Shown here in pieces: positions 46,882-58,585 of a stretch of 64,000 nucleotides of DNA (positions within the stretch are counted from its first letter, which is position 1; each line of letters begins with the position of its first letter). The stretch spans positions 434,001 to 498,000 of the forward strand of contig JAZKJV010009320.1 of NCBI GenBank assembly GCA_037367405.1. The letters are read 5' to 3'. This DNA is from Ottelia alismoides (taxonomy: Eukaryota > Streptophyta > Magnoliopsida > Alismatales > Hydrocharitaceae). The notes below the pieces were generated by a model that was not told where the DNA came from, did no database searches, and worked only from the letters and a program-made list of their open reading frames with translations. A program made the position numbers and the translations under genes.

Positions 46882-48395
46882 AATAAGAAAAATAATAATG
46901 ACAAGAAAAATAGCCAAGATTGATCGGGTGAGGGTTTGCAGCAGACATACCCACAAAGTCTCGAGTTTTCAGATCCTAACCACACAAATACACAAACTTC
47001 AGTAGATTCGACCCATGGAATAATGATTTGTTCGAATTGTCGACTTGACTTGAGTTTTGTAGATTCAACAGTCTCTCAGTTCCAACAAAAATAGACATGG
47101 TTTCAGAAGGTCGGTCAAGTCAGCTCATCCCTAAGAAACAAGTATTCCCTTTGACCTTGAATGGATATAAACAGTGTTAGTGATATTTTAGCTTTCGTAA
47201 GTCAAGAGAACGAGCTAACAACACATATGTCGAGGTACGGAATGATTCCCTACACATATAGCCTCACTCCTCACCTGAATTCAGGCTTATTCGCTTTTCA
47301 CCCAAGTATGTTAGTATAAAAAATAGGTCATAATTCTTTGGAGAATGGGACTTAATTTTCAGGGCTTTTCGTAGACCACTTTGGTCTGTTGCTCTCATTC
47401 TTTTCCTTTTGCAAAGCATAACCCTGGGCTTCTTTGGGCCTCTTTTAAGAAATTAGGTAGCATCATTGGGTTGCTACCACGGCTTGTTGGTGGAGAAAGG
47501 GTTATTTGGTGGTTTCCTTTCATTGCTTTTGATTCGCACATCTTTGCATGATTGGTGGTTTTTGGCATTCTTTTGTATTGTGATATGTCTTTTTGTGGTG
47601 TTTTTGTTTGGGTTTGACATCAAAGGTAGTATCGGCTTAATATTGACTTTGGAGGCACGATAATGGCTTATTTGCTGACATACTTAGACTAGAGAGATCA
47701 TGTTGCCCCTGAGTCAAATTTCTTCATTGACTATAGATAAGGTTCAGGCATTGGCACAACCAAGAGGACAACTCCTCACCTCAAGTAGATTGTAATTGTA
47801 TCTCGTAAAATAAACTCAATCAAGCTAAGTGCAATATGCCATTGCTTAATATCCACTGAAGAGTTTAAGAGTGCTACTAGTTTCTCAGGTGATCTAGTTA
47901 GATACATAAGTTCATTCACCCATAGAGTTAGTGGAACTGAGAGAATAAAGTCCATATGGACCTGAAGAAAGCTTAAAATCTCTTGCCTAGTGAAATTCTG
48001 ATGAAGTTAAGTGGATTAGGGTCAACTCAACCTCAGTCTATAATCCTATGTAATGAAGATATGTTTTCTCAAAAAAATGGGAAGGCCATCTTTTTGGTGA
48101 TTTTCTTTTCTTTTCTTTTTTTTTCTTATTTGCAAAGATATTTTAAAAACATGCAAGCCCCCCCCCATGCTTATCAAAAACCATGTCCTCATGGTGAACA
48201 AAAGGACCATCAGATTGGGTGGGAAAGATTTTTTTGTGTTTTTGTTTTGTGATTTTTTTAGTAAAGAGGTGTACCCCCATACTTATCTAATGCAATGCAG
48301 GAAATAAAACATGCGAGAAATAAGAAAAAAATACCTGTGAGGAGATGCTCACGAGAGTACATTATTTAACGCCTCAGCTCAGCGATGTATACTGC
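46882..48395 (-). other. 3' non-coding region of E3
   Basis: 1.5 kb collinear with 28561-30073 of E1, without a conserved ORF. Its retention in both copies marks it as a genuine part of the family. Confidence 0.65.
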
Positions 48396-49838
48396 TTATT
48401 GTTCCTGTAGAAGGTATGTTGCACAAACATGCATGGAACCAGATGGTTCAACAACATGTTTTAGTCTTTTACCATTGACTTTAAAAGTGGTTTTAGTGTT
48501 TGGATCATAAATTTCTATCGAGCCATTATCGAAGACTTGAGTTACAGTGTATGGTCTTTTCCATTTCGATCTCAGTTTTCCTGGAAATAACTTCAGTTTT
48601 GCATCAAATAACCATACTTTTTTATTTTCTTGGAATGTTTTCCTCGAAATGTTGGCATCATGCCATAGCTTGATTTTCTCTTTGTATAGCAGGTTGTTAT
48701 CATAGGCCTGTGATCGTAACTCTCCCAATTTAGTCAAATCTAATAATCTTCTTTTTCCAGCCTCATCATAATCCAAATGGCATTTCTTTATTGCTCAGAG
48801 TGATTTATGGTGGATCTCAATGGGTAAATGGCATGATTTTCCATATACTAGTCGGTATGGGCTCATTCCTAAGGGCATACTAAAGACTGTACAGTAGGCC
48901 CAGAGAGAATATGGCAAGTGTTGGGACCAGTCTTTTCGATCAGAGTGAACAATTTTCTGGAGTATGGTTTTGATTTCTCGATTTGACAGTTCAACCATCC
49001 CATTTGTTTGTGGGTGATAGGCAGTTGAGATACGGTGTTCGACTCCCTTCTTCTTAAGTAGATTCTTTACTGAAGCATTCAGGAAGTGGGTTCCACCATC
49101 ACTAATGACGACCTTTGGTAATCCAAATCAAGAGAAAATGTTGGTCAAGAATTTGACAACATTGGCGCTATTAGCAGCGTGAGTGGGAATGGCTTCAACC
49201 CAACGGGACACGTAGTAAACGACGAGTAGGATATGTTGATAGCCTTGTGAGGTGGTGAAAGTTCCCATGAAGTCTATTCCCCAAGTATCAAAGATTTCGA
49301 CTATGTGCACAGGTTGGAGTGGCATCATGTTGCGTCGGGTCATTGTTCCATTGGTCTGACATGCATGACAAGATTGAGTAAAATGATGGGCATCTTTAAA
49401 GAGTATGGGCCTGTAGAAACCACATTGTAAGACCTTAGCGGTTGTATGCTTTCCTGAATGGTGTCCTCCATACCCAGAGGTGTGATAGTGAGATAGGACA
49501 CTCGTGACTTCAGTTTCAGGGATACATCGTCTCCAGATCAAATCAATACCATCTTTGAAGAGTAACGGGTCTTCCCAGTGGTAGTATCGAGCTTGGGCTT
49601 TGGTTTTATCTTTCTTGTATCTTGTCCAGTCATCAGAAAATGTAGAAGTGACGAGGTAATTTACGATGTCAGCGTACCAAGGGAGTTGAGAGACAGATAT
49701 TATACTATAATCTGGGAAATGCTCAGAAATTGGGATTGTGTTTTTGATTGATGAAGGGAGTCTTGACATGCGATCGACCACGACATTCTTTTGCTCTAGC
49801 TTTGTCTCAAATTTCCAAGTCGAAGCAGTAATACCCAC
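48396..49838 (-). pseudogene. E3 integrase
   Basis: The 236-residue open part (49128-49838) covers the linker (NVVVDRMSRL), SQLPWYADIVNYL, the zinc finger HYHTSGYGGHHSG...SCHACQ, and the core start WGIDFMG with the first catalytic Asp. It ends at a TGA (49128-49130). The same frame then continues with VVISDGGTHF (second Asp, near 49105) and [16 protein letters not shown] (Glu, near 48990), so the acid triad is intact. The conserved Asp in the downstream VDYVS motif is Tyr (VVYYVS). A second in-frame TGA (48795-48797) replaces a Trp codon. The final segment 48396-48776 (GKLRSKWKRPYTVTQVF) ends the polyprotein. Confidence 0.85.
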
Positions 49839-51140
49839 CTAATGAGTCTAGGCTTGACATCTTTCTTTGTAAAGAGGTATTTCAGAGCAGAGTGGTCTGT
49901 CTAGATTATGATGTGGGATCCTAAGATGTAAGATCGAAATTTTTCTAGTAAAAATACCACCGCCAGCAGTTCTTTCTCAATCACAGTGTAGTTTTTTAGG
50001 AATCATCCAAGATTTTGCTAGCATAGTGGATGGCATATTGTTTTCCATCTTTCCTTTGACCCAATACTGCCCCAACAACATAATCAGAAGCATCACATAT
50101 GATTTCAAATTCATAGTTCCAATCAGGGGGGCTGTAGTATGGGTGCTTCAGTGATGATTTTCTTTAGTATAGTGAAGGACTCAAATGCTTCTTTGGTGAA
50201 TGTGAAATCTTGGTCCTTTTCGAGTAGTTTGGTGAGCGGGCAGGAGATTTTTGAGAAATCCTTGATAAATCGGTGGTAAAAACCGATGTGACCTAGCAAG
50301 GATCGAACTCCTTTGATGTTAACAGGTGGGCCCAGATGAGTGATGGTCTCGATTTTTGAAGGATCTACCTCCATCCCTTTCTTTGATACAATATGCCCCA
50401 GAATAATCCCTTGTCTCACCATGAAATGTGATTTTCCCAAGATAATATCAAATTTACTTCAATGCATTGTTGCAGTACTCTATCCAAAAAGTCAAGTGTC
50501 TCCTCAAAAGAGTCTCCAAAAATTAAAAAATCATCCATAAATACCTCCATGAAATCTCCGATCATATCTGCAAAGATTCCCATCATACACCTTTGAAAAG
50601 TTGATGGGGTACTACATAATCCGAAAGGCATCTGTCGGAATGCGTAAGTCCCACAAGGATAGGTGAAAGTGACTTTGTCTTGATCCTCTGGTGCTATAGC
50701 TACTTGGTTATATTGGAAATATCCATCCAAAAAGCAAAAAAAAACCTTTTCTGGCTAACCTCTCGATGATTTGATCAATGAATGGTAGTGGGAAATGGTC
50801 TTTCCGTGTAGCCTTATTGAGCTTTCTGTAATCAACACAGACTCTCCAAGATGTTTCTACTCGAGTAGGTATGTCCTCTCCTTTTTCACTCTTTACAATT
50901 ATTAATCCAGTTTTCTTGAGGACAACCTGGAGAGGACTAGTCCAAGGACTATCAACAATTGGATAAATGATGCCAGCACTTGACCACTTGTATATTTCAT
51001 TCTTCACAACCTCTCATAGATTAGGATTTAATCGTATATGCATTTCCCGAGAGGGTTTGCTTTCATTATCCAAGTATATGTGATGTGTGCAAAATGTTGG
51101 GCTTATCCCTTTCAGATCAGTTATCTTCCATCCAATAGTA
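49839..51140 (-). pseudogene. E3 reverse transcriptase and RNase H
   Basis: RT starts near 51130 (LKGISPTFCTHHIYLDNESKPSREM). It continues with EIYKWSSAGIIYPIVDSPWTSP (near 51000) and VCVDYRKLNKATRKDHFPLPFIDQIIERLA (near 50840). An extra T in a T9 run (50735-50743) then shifts the frame. The next frame holds DGYFQYNQVAIAPEDQ, MPFGLCSTPSTFQRCMM and the intact catalytic FMDDF (FMDD at 50530-50541). The thumb (GIILGHIVSKKGMEVDPSK, GFYHRFIKDFSKISCPLTKLL) is at 50440-50220. RNase H follows in a broken frame at about 50120-49860. Confidence 0.85.
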
Positions 51141-52030
51141 TGGGAATTTCTTTTCAACACTTCCATGAGTTGGCTTTCCTGAGTATGATCTAGGTTGGCA
51201 TTGATGATGACTGGTAGAGTGTGTGCATCATCAAGGAAAACATACTTCATATCTTTGGGTAGGGGTTTCAATTCGACAATAGGTGTTGATGGAGTCAGAG
51301 GTGTAGTTTCTTCTGATGCCTCTATCAATGAAATGGTCTCAAAAGGTGGTTCCATCATGGGCATGATTATGGTTGATGTTAATGCAAGTTCGGAGTTTAG
51401 TGTGTCCCAGGCGTTATCAAGCTTATCAATTTCTTATCCGGTGAGAGGGCTTGGTGGAGCTTCGAATGCGAGGTTCAAATTGTATGTAGCAGTTTCATGA
51501 TAGGTATCCTTATAAGTGGATCTAAAGGTGTTCAGATTAACCTCCAAAGGGTCTATAGAAAGATGGATAGGGGCAAAATCATTTTGTATGTCAAGAACAA
51601 CACAGTTCTCTATCCAACCACAATCCTCAATTTCAGAGTCAACGGAAGTAGGGGTGACAAGATCAACTTGAATGTCGTTACCGTTTATTTTAAATTCTAC
51701 TCTCCCATCCTCATAATAAAAATGCGCCTTAGCAGTGGCCAAGAATGGTCGTCCAAGTATCATGGGTGTCTCACTCAGTGTATTAGCTTGATCCATATCC
51801 ATCACAACAAAATCAACCTGGAATTGGTGGCCTTGGACATCAACTATCACATCCACAAGTAGTCCTCTTGGTCTTTTCACAAAACGATCAACCATTTGTA
51901 AAATCATCGACACAGGTTTCAGCTATCCTAAGTCAAATTGTTCCAGAATAGCGGTAGGGAGGAGCTTGATGGAAGCACCATTATCTAGCAGGGTGTGCTC
52001 GAAGGTTAATTCACCAATTGTGCATCTAAC
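51141..52030 (-). pseudogene. E3 protease and linker to RT
   Basis: The active site HTLLDNGASIKLLP (Asp-Asn-Gly, near 51985) is intact, followed by a stop just after EQFDLG (near 51923). The next part (51434-51913) holds VDRFVKRPRGLLVDVIVDVQGHQFQVDFVVMD and PMILGRPFLATAKAHFYYEDG, the conserved C-terminal half of the retropepsin, and runs into a variable linker. After another stop (near 51434) the segment 51014-51364 carries ELKPLPKDMKYVFLDDAHTLPV, the entry to RT. Only point changes separate the parts. Confidence 0.82.
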
Positions 52031-54126
52031 CAGAGGAGCTTTTGGATCTTTTTTTTTAGTGGGCACGAATTGGGAGATGGCATTGGATGTTGCTCGAGGG
52101 AGCACATGTTTTTCAATATCGTCATTGTCCTTTTTAATCTTTCCTTGGATTTCCATTTTGGTGTGCATTTTTCCTTCAAGAAGCGGAAGAAAGCTGGAAC
52201 TTGCTCGAGGGCTTTCAGGAGTGGAATTTCAATGACAATGTCTGAAAATAACTTTTCTAACTCTGGATCAATAGTGGATGATCTGGTGGTTTTCTTGCAA
52301 AAAGCTTCAGGAAAGGGGATGGTTATGGTCGGGGAAGAATGCAGAGGGATGGCGATCTCAATTTGTTCCTCGTCATTGTTAATGTCCTCTTCCTCTTCAA
52401 TGTGACTCTCAGTTGTTTGTGAGGTAGTGTGAGCAGATGTGGTTTTCCCGCTATGAAGAGTTACGGCATTGGCAGTTTGGTTGGGATGGGTTGTTGTTTT
52501 GAAACTCACTTGATTCCTAGGTGGTTGTTGTGTGTTCCCTTGGTTTGAATTATTGGTCTTGGGAGGTGTGTAAAGTCTTTGATTTTGATTTTGGAAACCA
52601 GGTGGTGAAGTGAAAGAGATGGCAGGTGGTGGAGTTTGGAGTACTCCAGATGAGATAGCCTTGTTGGTGTTGGGATTTGGCAGAGGTTGAGGTGATAAGG
52701 CTGGGATGTAAGACCTGATCTCGGCAAATTGTCGGGCATTCTCAGAGTTGGCTTGATGTTAAGCTTCAGTGGCCTGTTGTTGTGCTATGGCAACTTGTTG
52801 TATCGCTTGAGCTAAGGCATCAAAATTTACAGCAATGGTGGGTGATTGGGTCACTGGTGGTGCTATCAGTTGTCTGGGTTGGGTATGATTCTATAAATGA
52901 TAGTTGTGTTGTCCATTCCACACATTATTTGACTGTTCTCTCCATCCCGTATTTTGGGTGTTTGAGTATGACCCTCCTCGACTTCTTTGAATCCAGTTAA
53001 TAGTCTCGGGAGTCATTTCTTGATCGTTTGTGAATGGTACATGACCAAAGTCTTGAACATTAGGATTAGACGTAACCATGCAGATGTTGTTCGGGACTTT
53101 ATTCAGAGCCAAGTTATCGATTGCTTGGGTCATGAGATCCATTTTCTTGGAGAGGGTTTCTCATTTATCATAATTTTCCTTGGATGATTCATTGGTAGAT
53201 CTGTCATGATTTATGTTGACTGATCTCATATTCCCATCATATTGTTCAATGGAGGAGCTATTCACCGAATTATCAGCCATGTTTTCAAATATACTCCATA
53301 CAAAATGCTCATCGCGGCTGATATAATTTCTATCACATGAGCCATCGATCACTCTCTTAAATGATGTGTATATACCGTCATAAAATATCTAAACTAATTT
53401 CCATTTGAGGATCGCATGATGATGGCATTTCCTTTGAAGTTCCTTAAAATGTTCCCAGGCTTCGTGAATGGGTTCTTTGTTTATCTAGGTAAAAGATGAT
53501 ATGGCTTGTATCAGGGTGTTTGTTCTTCCTATTAGGAAATATTTCTTGATGAAGGCTTCCCTTAAGACATCCCATGAAGTGAGAGGGGTTCCGTAATTCC
53601 AAAGCCATTGGAGTGCTCTTTTTTTCAACGAGTATGTGAAGGCTTTCATATAGATGTATTTCTTTTCCACTCCTGAGATGCTCATTGTGTCACAGGCAGA
53701 TCAGAAGTCTAGGATGTGAAGAAAAGGATCTTCAGTCTCATTTCTGTAGTATTTTGAAATTATGGAGAGGGATGCTGGCTTTATTTCAAAGTCTCCTACA
53801 TCAGGTGGAATCTGGACCCAATGGACTAAGTCTTCTATAGAAGGTTTATAGTGTGTGCTTATGGGTGGTGGTCGGATGAGAAGAGCTATGGTGTGGCGGA
53901 TCGTCGCATTTTCCTCTCTCAAAAGTTGCAACTGATGTAGAATGAGGTCCATGGAGTTAGGTCGGTTTTCTTCTCCCATTTCTAATAGGTCGGGTGAATC
54001 TTCAGGTTTCTCAGTTGAAGGTGGTGGGTCGGATTTTGATTTATAGACTGGGTCGCAATCTAATGGTTGTTGCAATGGTTTTTCAGAGATCTCTGACCTA
54101 GCATACACAACACAAACACCAGACAA
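52031..54126 (-). pseudogene. E3 gag
   Basis: The N-terminal segment 53701-54126 (LILHQLQLLREENATIRH, VHWVQIPPDVGDFEIKP) is followed by YMKAFTYSLKKRALQWLWNYGTPLTSW (near 53640) and a capsid part broken by stops near 53390-53485. The Gln-rich stretch is broken by a TAA near 52760. The C-terminal part 52006-52509 has NAVTLHSGKTT, an acidic run EEEEDINNDEE, TIPFPEAF and IEIPLLKALEQVPAFFRFLKEKC, the conserved region before the protease. A frameshift near 52168 separates it from the protease frame. In E1 these two parts are in one frame, so a single gag-pol reading frame was ancestral. Confidence 0.82.
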
Positions 54127-54941
54127 GTTGTTGATTCACCAACTCACACAAAAAATTACCGCGGGAGAGATTATCTTTTCAATTTTAATTTAGTGATTCA
54201 ACAAATGTTATCAGAGAATTTAAGAGTCCTTAATGAAGAGGTGGGAGTGGATAATTGTAAGAAATCGATGTCCTAATCCGGCTGGGGGATCTAGGGGGCG
54301 GTACTCAGATCGAGGATCTGTTCTTCCCACAAGAACATGTGCCCAACGCGTCGAGGAGTTACGATTTCTCTCTGCAATCGTACGTAGAACCAGGGATTTT
54401 TGTCTCTATCCTAGGGTTCTATGTTCTTGGGAGTTTTGTGTCATTTACCATGTGCATCAAACAAGTATTCAATTTTTTTGTCCGCTTTCGCTCGGATAAC
54501 TGTGGTGATCTTTCAAGCTTATCTTTTTAATGTGATCAAGCACGATTTTGGTGGTCTTTGAATTAGGTTATCAGAGGGAGAAGACCACCGAGATGATGCA
54601 ATCAAGAATTCTTTTTCTAATTTTTTTCGGTTTAATTCAATGCACAAACAAATGCAAGAAATGTATATCTTAGAATGCCTAAGTAAAAAAGGAAGCTCAC
54701 AGTGCCTGCACTTCTGGCACTAAATCTGTAATGTTTTATCCTGCTGATGGCGAGCTTTCTCGAGAAGGGGAGAGAAATTAAGATTACAAAATTTTCTACT
54801 TAAAACAAATTACAACTTTGCTAAAAAAAATCATGGATCTTCATTTTTTCTTTTTTGGAGTTCAAGTACCTAAAAAAATTGCATGGATTATTATATCAAA
54901 AATAAGTTAGGAATGAAGAAAAAAATGTAAATTTTGCCTAG
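54127..54941 (-). other. 5' leader of E3
   Basis: 0.8 kb between primer site and gag, collinear with the E1 leader. No conserved ORF. Confidence 0.65.
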
Positions 54942-54959
54942 TCCGCGGCAACGATGCCA
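54942..54959 (-). promoter_or_regulatory. primer binding site of E3
   Basis: On the minus strand TGGCATCGTTGCCGCGGA, matching the tRNA-Asp 3' complement at 15 of 18 positions, three bases from the LTR end. Confidence 0.8.
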
Positions 54960-54962
54960 AAA

Positions 54963-55918
54963 TGTTGGAGCGATTTTATGTGGTTTAAAAAGTTGGTTTT
55001 ACCACGTCGATGTTGTTCCACGAAAAACCGCAATCAAAAAAATGAGATTACAACTACAAGCATGTTGGAAAAAATATGAGTTGTATAGTGCAAATAGAGG
55101 TTCGTATCTGCATGGACTAAGCAAACCTGCAATTTTTGTACTTCTTTCAAACTTGATTCAAATTTTAATCTATCGTGATGAAAGAAAAATTATGAGAGAA
55201 AGCAATCTACGGTAAAAATACTTCATAAAAATTAGAGTAAGCAAATACGGGTATGATTGTAACTAAGTAATGAAGTGGGGGTTGAATCGCAATTTAATAT
55301 GGAATAATGAGATTCACTTGCAATTTTTTAAAGACCATAATAGAATATAAACTTGCAATGCATATATGTGAAGAGAACTTAGAGTTGAGAAGGAACCTTA
55401 CAAAATAAAGATGCTTTCAAATTCAACTTAAACAAATCAACTAAATGAATAAAAATGCGAGAGATAAATAATAGGGAGAAGAAATGCTTCTCTATCCGAA
55501 TACGGAATGAAGACAATGATGACGATGGTGGAGATGGATGCACGGCTTGCAAGACGCATGTGCGAGGAGGCAGTGACGACGAGCGTGGAGACGAAGGCGC
55601 GTGGGATGATCGCACATGCAGGTTGCGCGGGGAAGATGCGTGGGCTGGAGTGCGCGGGGAAGGTGGTGCACAAGACACACAAAGAGGACGTGGAGTAGGC
55701 CGTGGGTGGGAGTAGAGGTGTGCACATAGCACGGAGAAGAGGCCTGCTGCTGGAAGGACTGTAGGCTGCGGAGAGGAAGGCTTGAGTCGATGGCTGCATC
55801 GAGGAAGAGGAGGGGTGTTGGGGAAGCCTTCGGGGTCGGGGGTGGGGGAGAGTGAGGTAGCAGAAGACAAGGAGAGTGCGCGAGGAAGAGCCTTTGGTGT
55901 TAGATCCTCCCTCCTTTT
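54963..55918 (-). repeat. 5' LTR piece of E3, cut by copia F
   Basis: Collinear with 45243-46190 of the 3' LTR. The match stops at CCTCCCTCCTTTT, where the 3' LTR continues TACAGTTGCAATGG. The missing 650 bp (U3) should lie right of copia F. Confidence 0.9.
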
Positions 55919-57659
55919 TGTTGGACATGCGAGCCCATGGCGAGCCATTATGCAATAACTGTTATTGCAAATATCATTCCCTGATCAGAAATGAAGAATA
56001 AATAATTTGCATAATAGATCCCTTAGTACAATTAGGGTTACGTACCATGGCCATCTTAATCATCATACAACTATTGATTCAATAATTGAATCATAGAGGC
56101 TGGTGCTTGGATGAATATCTAAAGGGTTAGATTGAGGACTCATCAAGCACCGTCAAATGATTATTAAGAGATGATCTCCAACTTGAGTAGGAGATGGCAA
56201 TCCTTTCTCACATAGGTTGATATCTGACCGACCTCTAGATGTAGGTCCTCTTCATATGAATAGATATTCGAAGGTGTTGGATTAGTTAGGTCAAAGAGTT
56301 GACTTAACGAGATCGAGATAACCAAAGTCCTGTATCGTATGCTGTCACGATACAGGCACGCATCCTCTGGCTGGAGATAGATGTGTTACTATATGTCTGA
56401 GTATGTACATTTGGCTGACCAATAGGTTGATGACCTAACCAAGGTCTATACACCGGCACGCTGGTGTGCATATAAGGGCATATGGGTAAAAAGATCTCTC
56501 AAAGGGATCATATAGGTTCATTACTGAACCGGAAGACATGAGCTCACTCATGAGATATTGGGAAGAATCAAATTCCGTGCGTACGGTTGTCTCGCTTTGG
56601 AAGCTTGACTTAATTTGTAGGTTTGATATATACTTTTGGAAAGTATATGATCAAGACCTAGGTATGATATATGCTTTTGGAAAGTATATGATCGATACCA
56701 ACTCCCAATGATCAAATAAGAAACTTACTGATAAAACCCTGAAGTAGAAAGTATAAAGTTAATCTAATACTTAGGGTTTATTCTAAGTCTTCTAGTATGC
56801 AGGATGTACAGGTATTGGGAATACCTGAGGGTGATGTGATCATAAACGATTGTATAACCATGACGCTTCCATTCTTAGGGAGTGATGAAACAGGTCTGGA
56901 TTTTAGTGACTCCTTTCAATAGAGAATTAATCTAATCTTGGTCCAAATGTTGGACATTGATATGAATGTGATTAAGATGTAATGAGAAGATTAGATTTGC
57001 TCTTAATTTAATCAAGCATCTATGGGAGGCCCAAGATCTGGATTTGAGATGTGAACTCAATATCCAAGTCATTATACCTGGAACAATACAATCACCCTGT
57101 CCTTATCTCCAAGTATCTGCGGAGAAAGCGCATTATCCTAGAAAGAGTTCATGGATAATATCATTGTTGATATATGTATACGAGCATCGAGAAAATTGAT
57201 AATTAAAAGTATTTTATTATCATGGATAATATGAATTTGATTCATATTATAAGGAGAGTTATCTGAGATAATTAAATGAGATTTAATTATCAAAGATGTG
57301 AATAATGTGAATGTGATTCATATTATTCGAGCACATGAGAAAAAGAGATCCAAGGTAATTAAATGTGATCTAATTATCATTGATATGAATAATGTGGATA
57401 ACACTATCCATATTATTCAGGTATATTATAAATGTGATTTATAATATATTAAAGAGAGTATAATGTGATTTATATTTGTTGATTAATTGTTAATTTGAAT
57501 TGGATTCACATTGAATGATTAATTGAAAATATAATTACATTTTGTTTTGGGTTGTGAATGAGATTCACATAATTTCAATGGCTTGGTTGATATTTTCCAT
57601 AAGATAATTTGGAATTATTTTTGGTGAAAATATTATCGACAAGAGATCATGATATAATC

Positions 57660-57731
57660 ATGAGATAATGAGATCTCATGGGATAATGAGATCTCATGAG
57701 ATAATTAGATCTCATGAGATATTGAGATCTC
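57660..57731 (+). repeat. 18-bp palindromic tandem repeat
   Basis: Four units (start 57660, 57678, 57696, 57714) of ATGAGATAATGAGATCTC with one or two changes each. Each contains the palindrome GAGATCTC and, across unit borders, ATGAGATCTCAT-like symmetry. The copia A LTR has only short related words at the same place (about 5540-5570), so the array expanded in this lineage. Confidence 0.87.
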
Positions 57732-57977
57732 ATGAGATGATGGTAGATGTCCCCTTATTTTAGGGAATTGGTTCAGTCTTCTCATTATCTCTCTCTAGTC
57801 AAATGTGATTTAAATTAGAATTAGTTATGTTAATTTATCAATATGAATTAATTCAAATTAAATCAATTGTTGTTGTGTTTTACCAACAACAAGCCTAGCC
57901 ATTGAAAGGGACACAATCAATATCATTCGTTGATTGTGTGTTGTCCATAGATTGGGATCCTTGGACTCCCAAAACCC

Positions 57978-57985
57978 TATATAAG
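57978..57985 (+). promoter_or_regulatory. TATA box of copia F LTR
   Basis: TATATAAG in AAAACCCTATATAAG, aligned with the copia A box at 5854. Confidence 0.65.
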
Positions 57986-58023
57986 AAGAGGCATCCCTTG
58001 CTCTTCAAGACACTCGACATAGA

Positions 58024-58028
<5 letters not shown>

Positions 58029-58063
<35 letters not shown>

Positions 58064-58064
58064 A
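58029..58064 (+). repeat. CT microsatellite in copia F LTR
   Basis: A nearly pure (TC)n run just downstream of the TATA box, longer than in copia A. Confidence 0.92.
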
Positions 58065-58572
58065 CACGCCCATTTTCTCTATCTCTCATGTGGCCATCCA
58101 CCATGGATGCCCTAGAGAGATCCTCCACCGTCATAGCGTCGTTGTTATGTTGCCCGATCGTCTGCTCGCGGATTTCCATCTACTTCAGCGTGCCTTGCTC
58201 GTAAAGAAGACTTCGTATCTCGTTTGTCGAGATCAGGAGATCCGCGGCTTGGATCATAAACATGGATAACGAGAAGCACGCGTCTCATTCACGCGCTCGC
58301 AAGCGTCTCCTCCGTCAGATCGGACTTGAGACAGGAGGTATCTTTGTTTAGAGACTCGATCGCAACCACGCTTCAAGAGGTAATCCTATTACTTGTTTGT
58401 GGTTTAGATGAAACTATCCGAGAAGTGATCTTGGATCATGTGGTTTTATCACGTAGAAAATTTTAATTTCCGCTGTATCGAGCAACTAGTGCGACTAGTC
58501 GCTCCTGATCGCATTCGATGCGATCATCACGCTTCTGTGATGCGCTTGAGGATTTTTTCCGTATCCTTCAAG

Positions 58573-58585
58573 TGGTATTAGAGCC
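58573..58585 (+). promoter_or_regulatory. primer binding site of copia F
   Basis: TGGTATTAGAGCC, one mismatch to the complement of the initiator Met-tRNA 3' end. Confidence 0.85.

Larger units (their letters stand above)
45243..55918 (-). mobile_element. Ty3/gypsy Athila-type element E3
   Basis: Minus-strand sister of E1. It has a 3' LTR 45243-46845, internal region 46846-54962 and 956 bp of the 5' LTR (54963-55918), which is then cut by copia F. It is inserted in E2 just upstream of RT (left flank GAGAT). The internal region is the best preserved gypsy copy here, with RT and integrase catalytic residues mostly intact but broken by at least three frameshifts and several stops. The two LTRs differ at about 9% of the first 180 bp by eye. 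Confidence 0.9.
55919..58570 (+). repeat. 5' LTR of copia F (2.65 kb)
   Basis: Starts TGTTGGACATG and ends CCTTCA, two bases before the primer site. It is collinear with the copia A LTR, with extra hairpin blocks (57200-57445) and an 18-bp palindromic repeat (57660-57731). The TATA box is at 57978. Confidence 0.9.
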
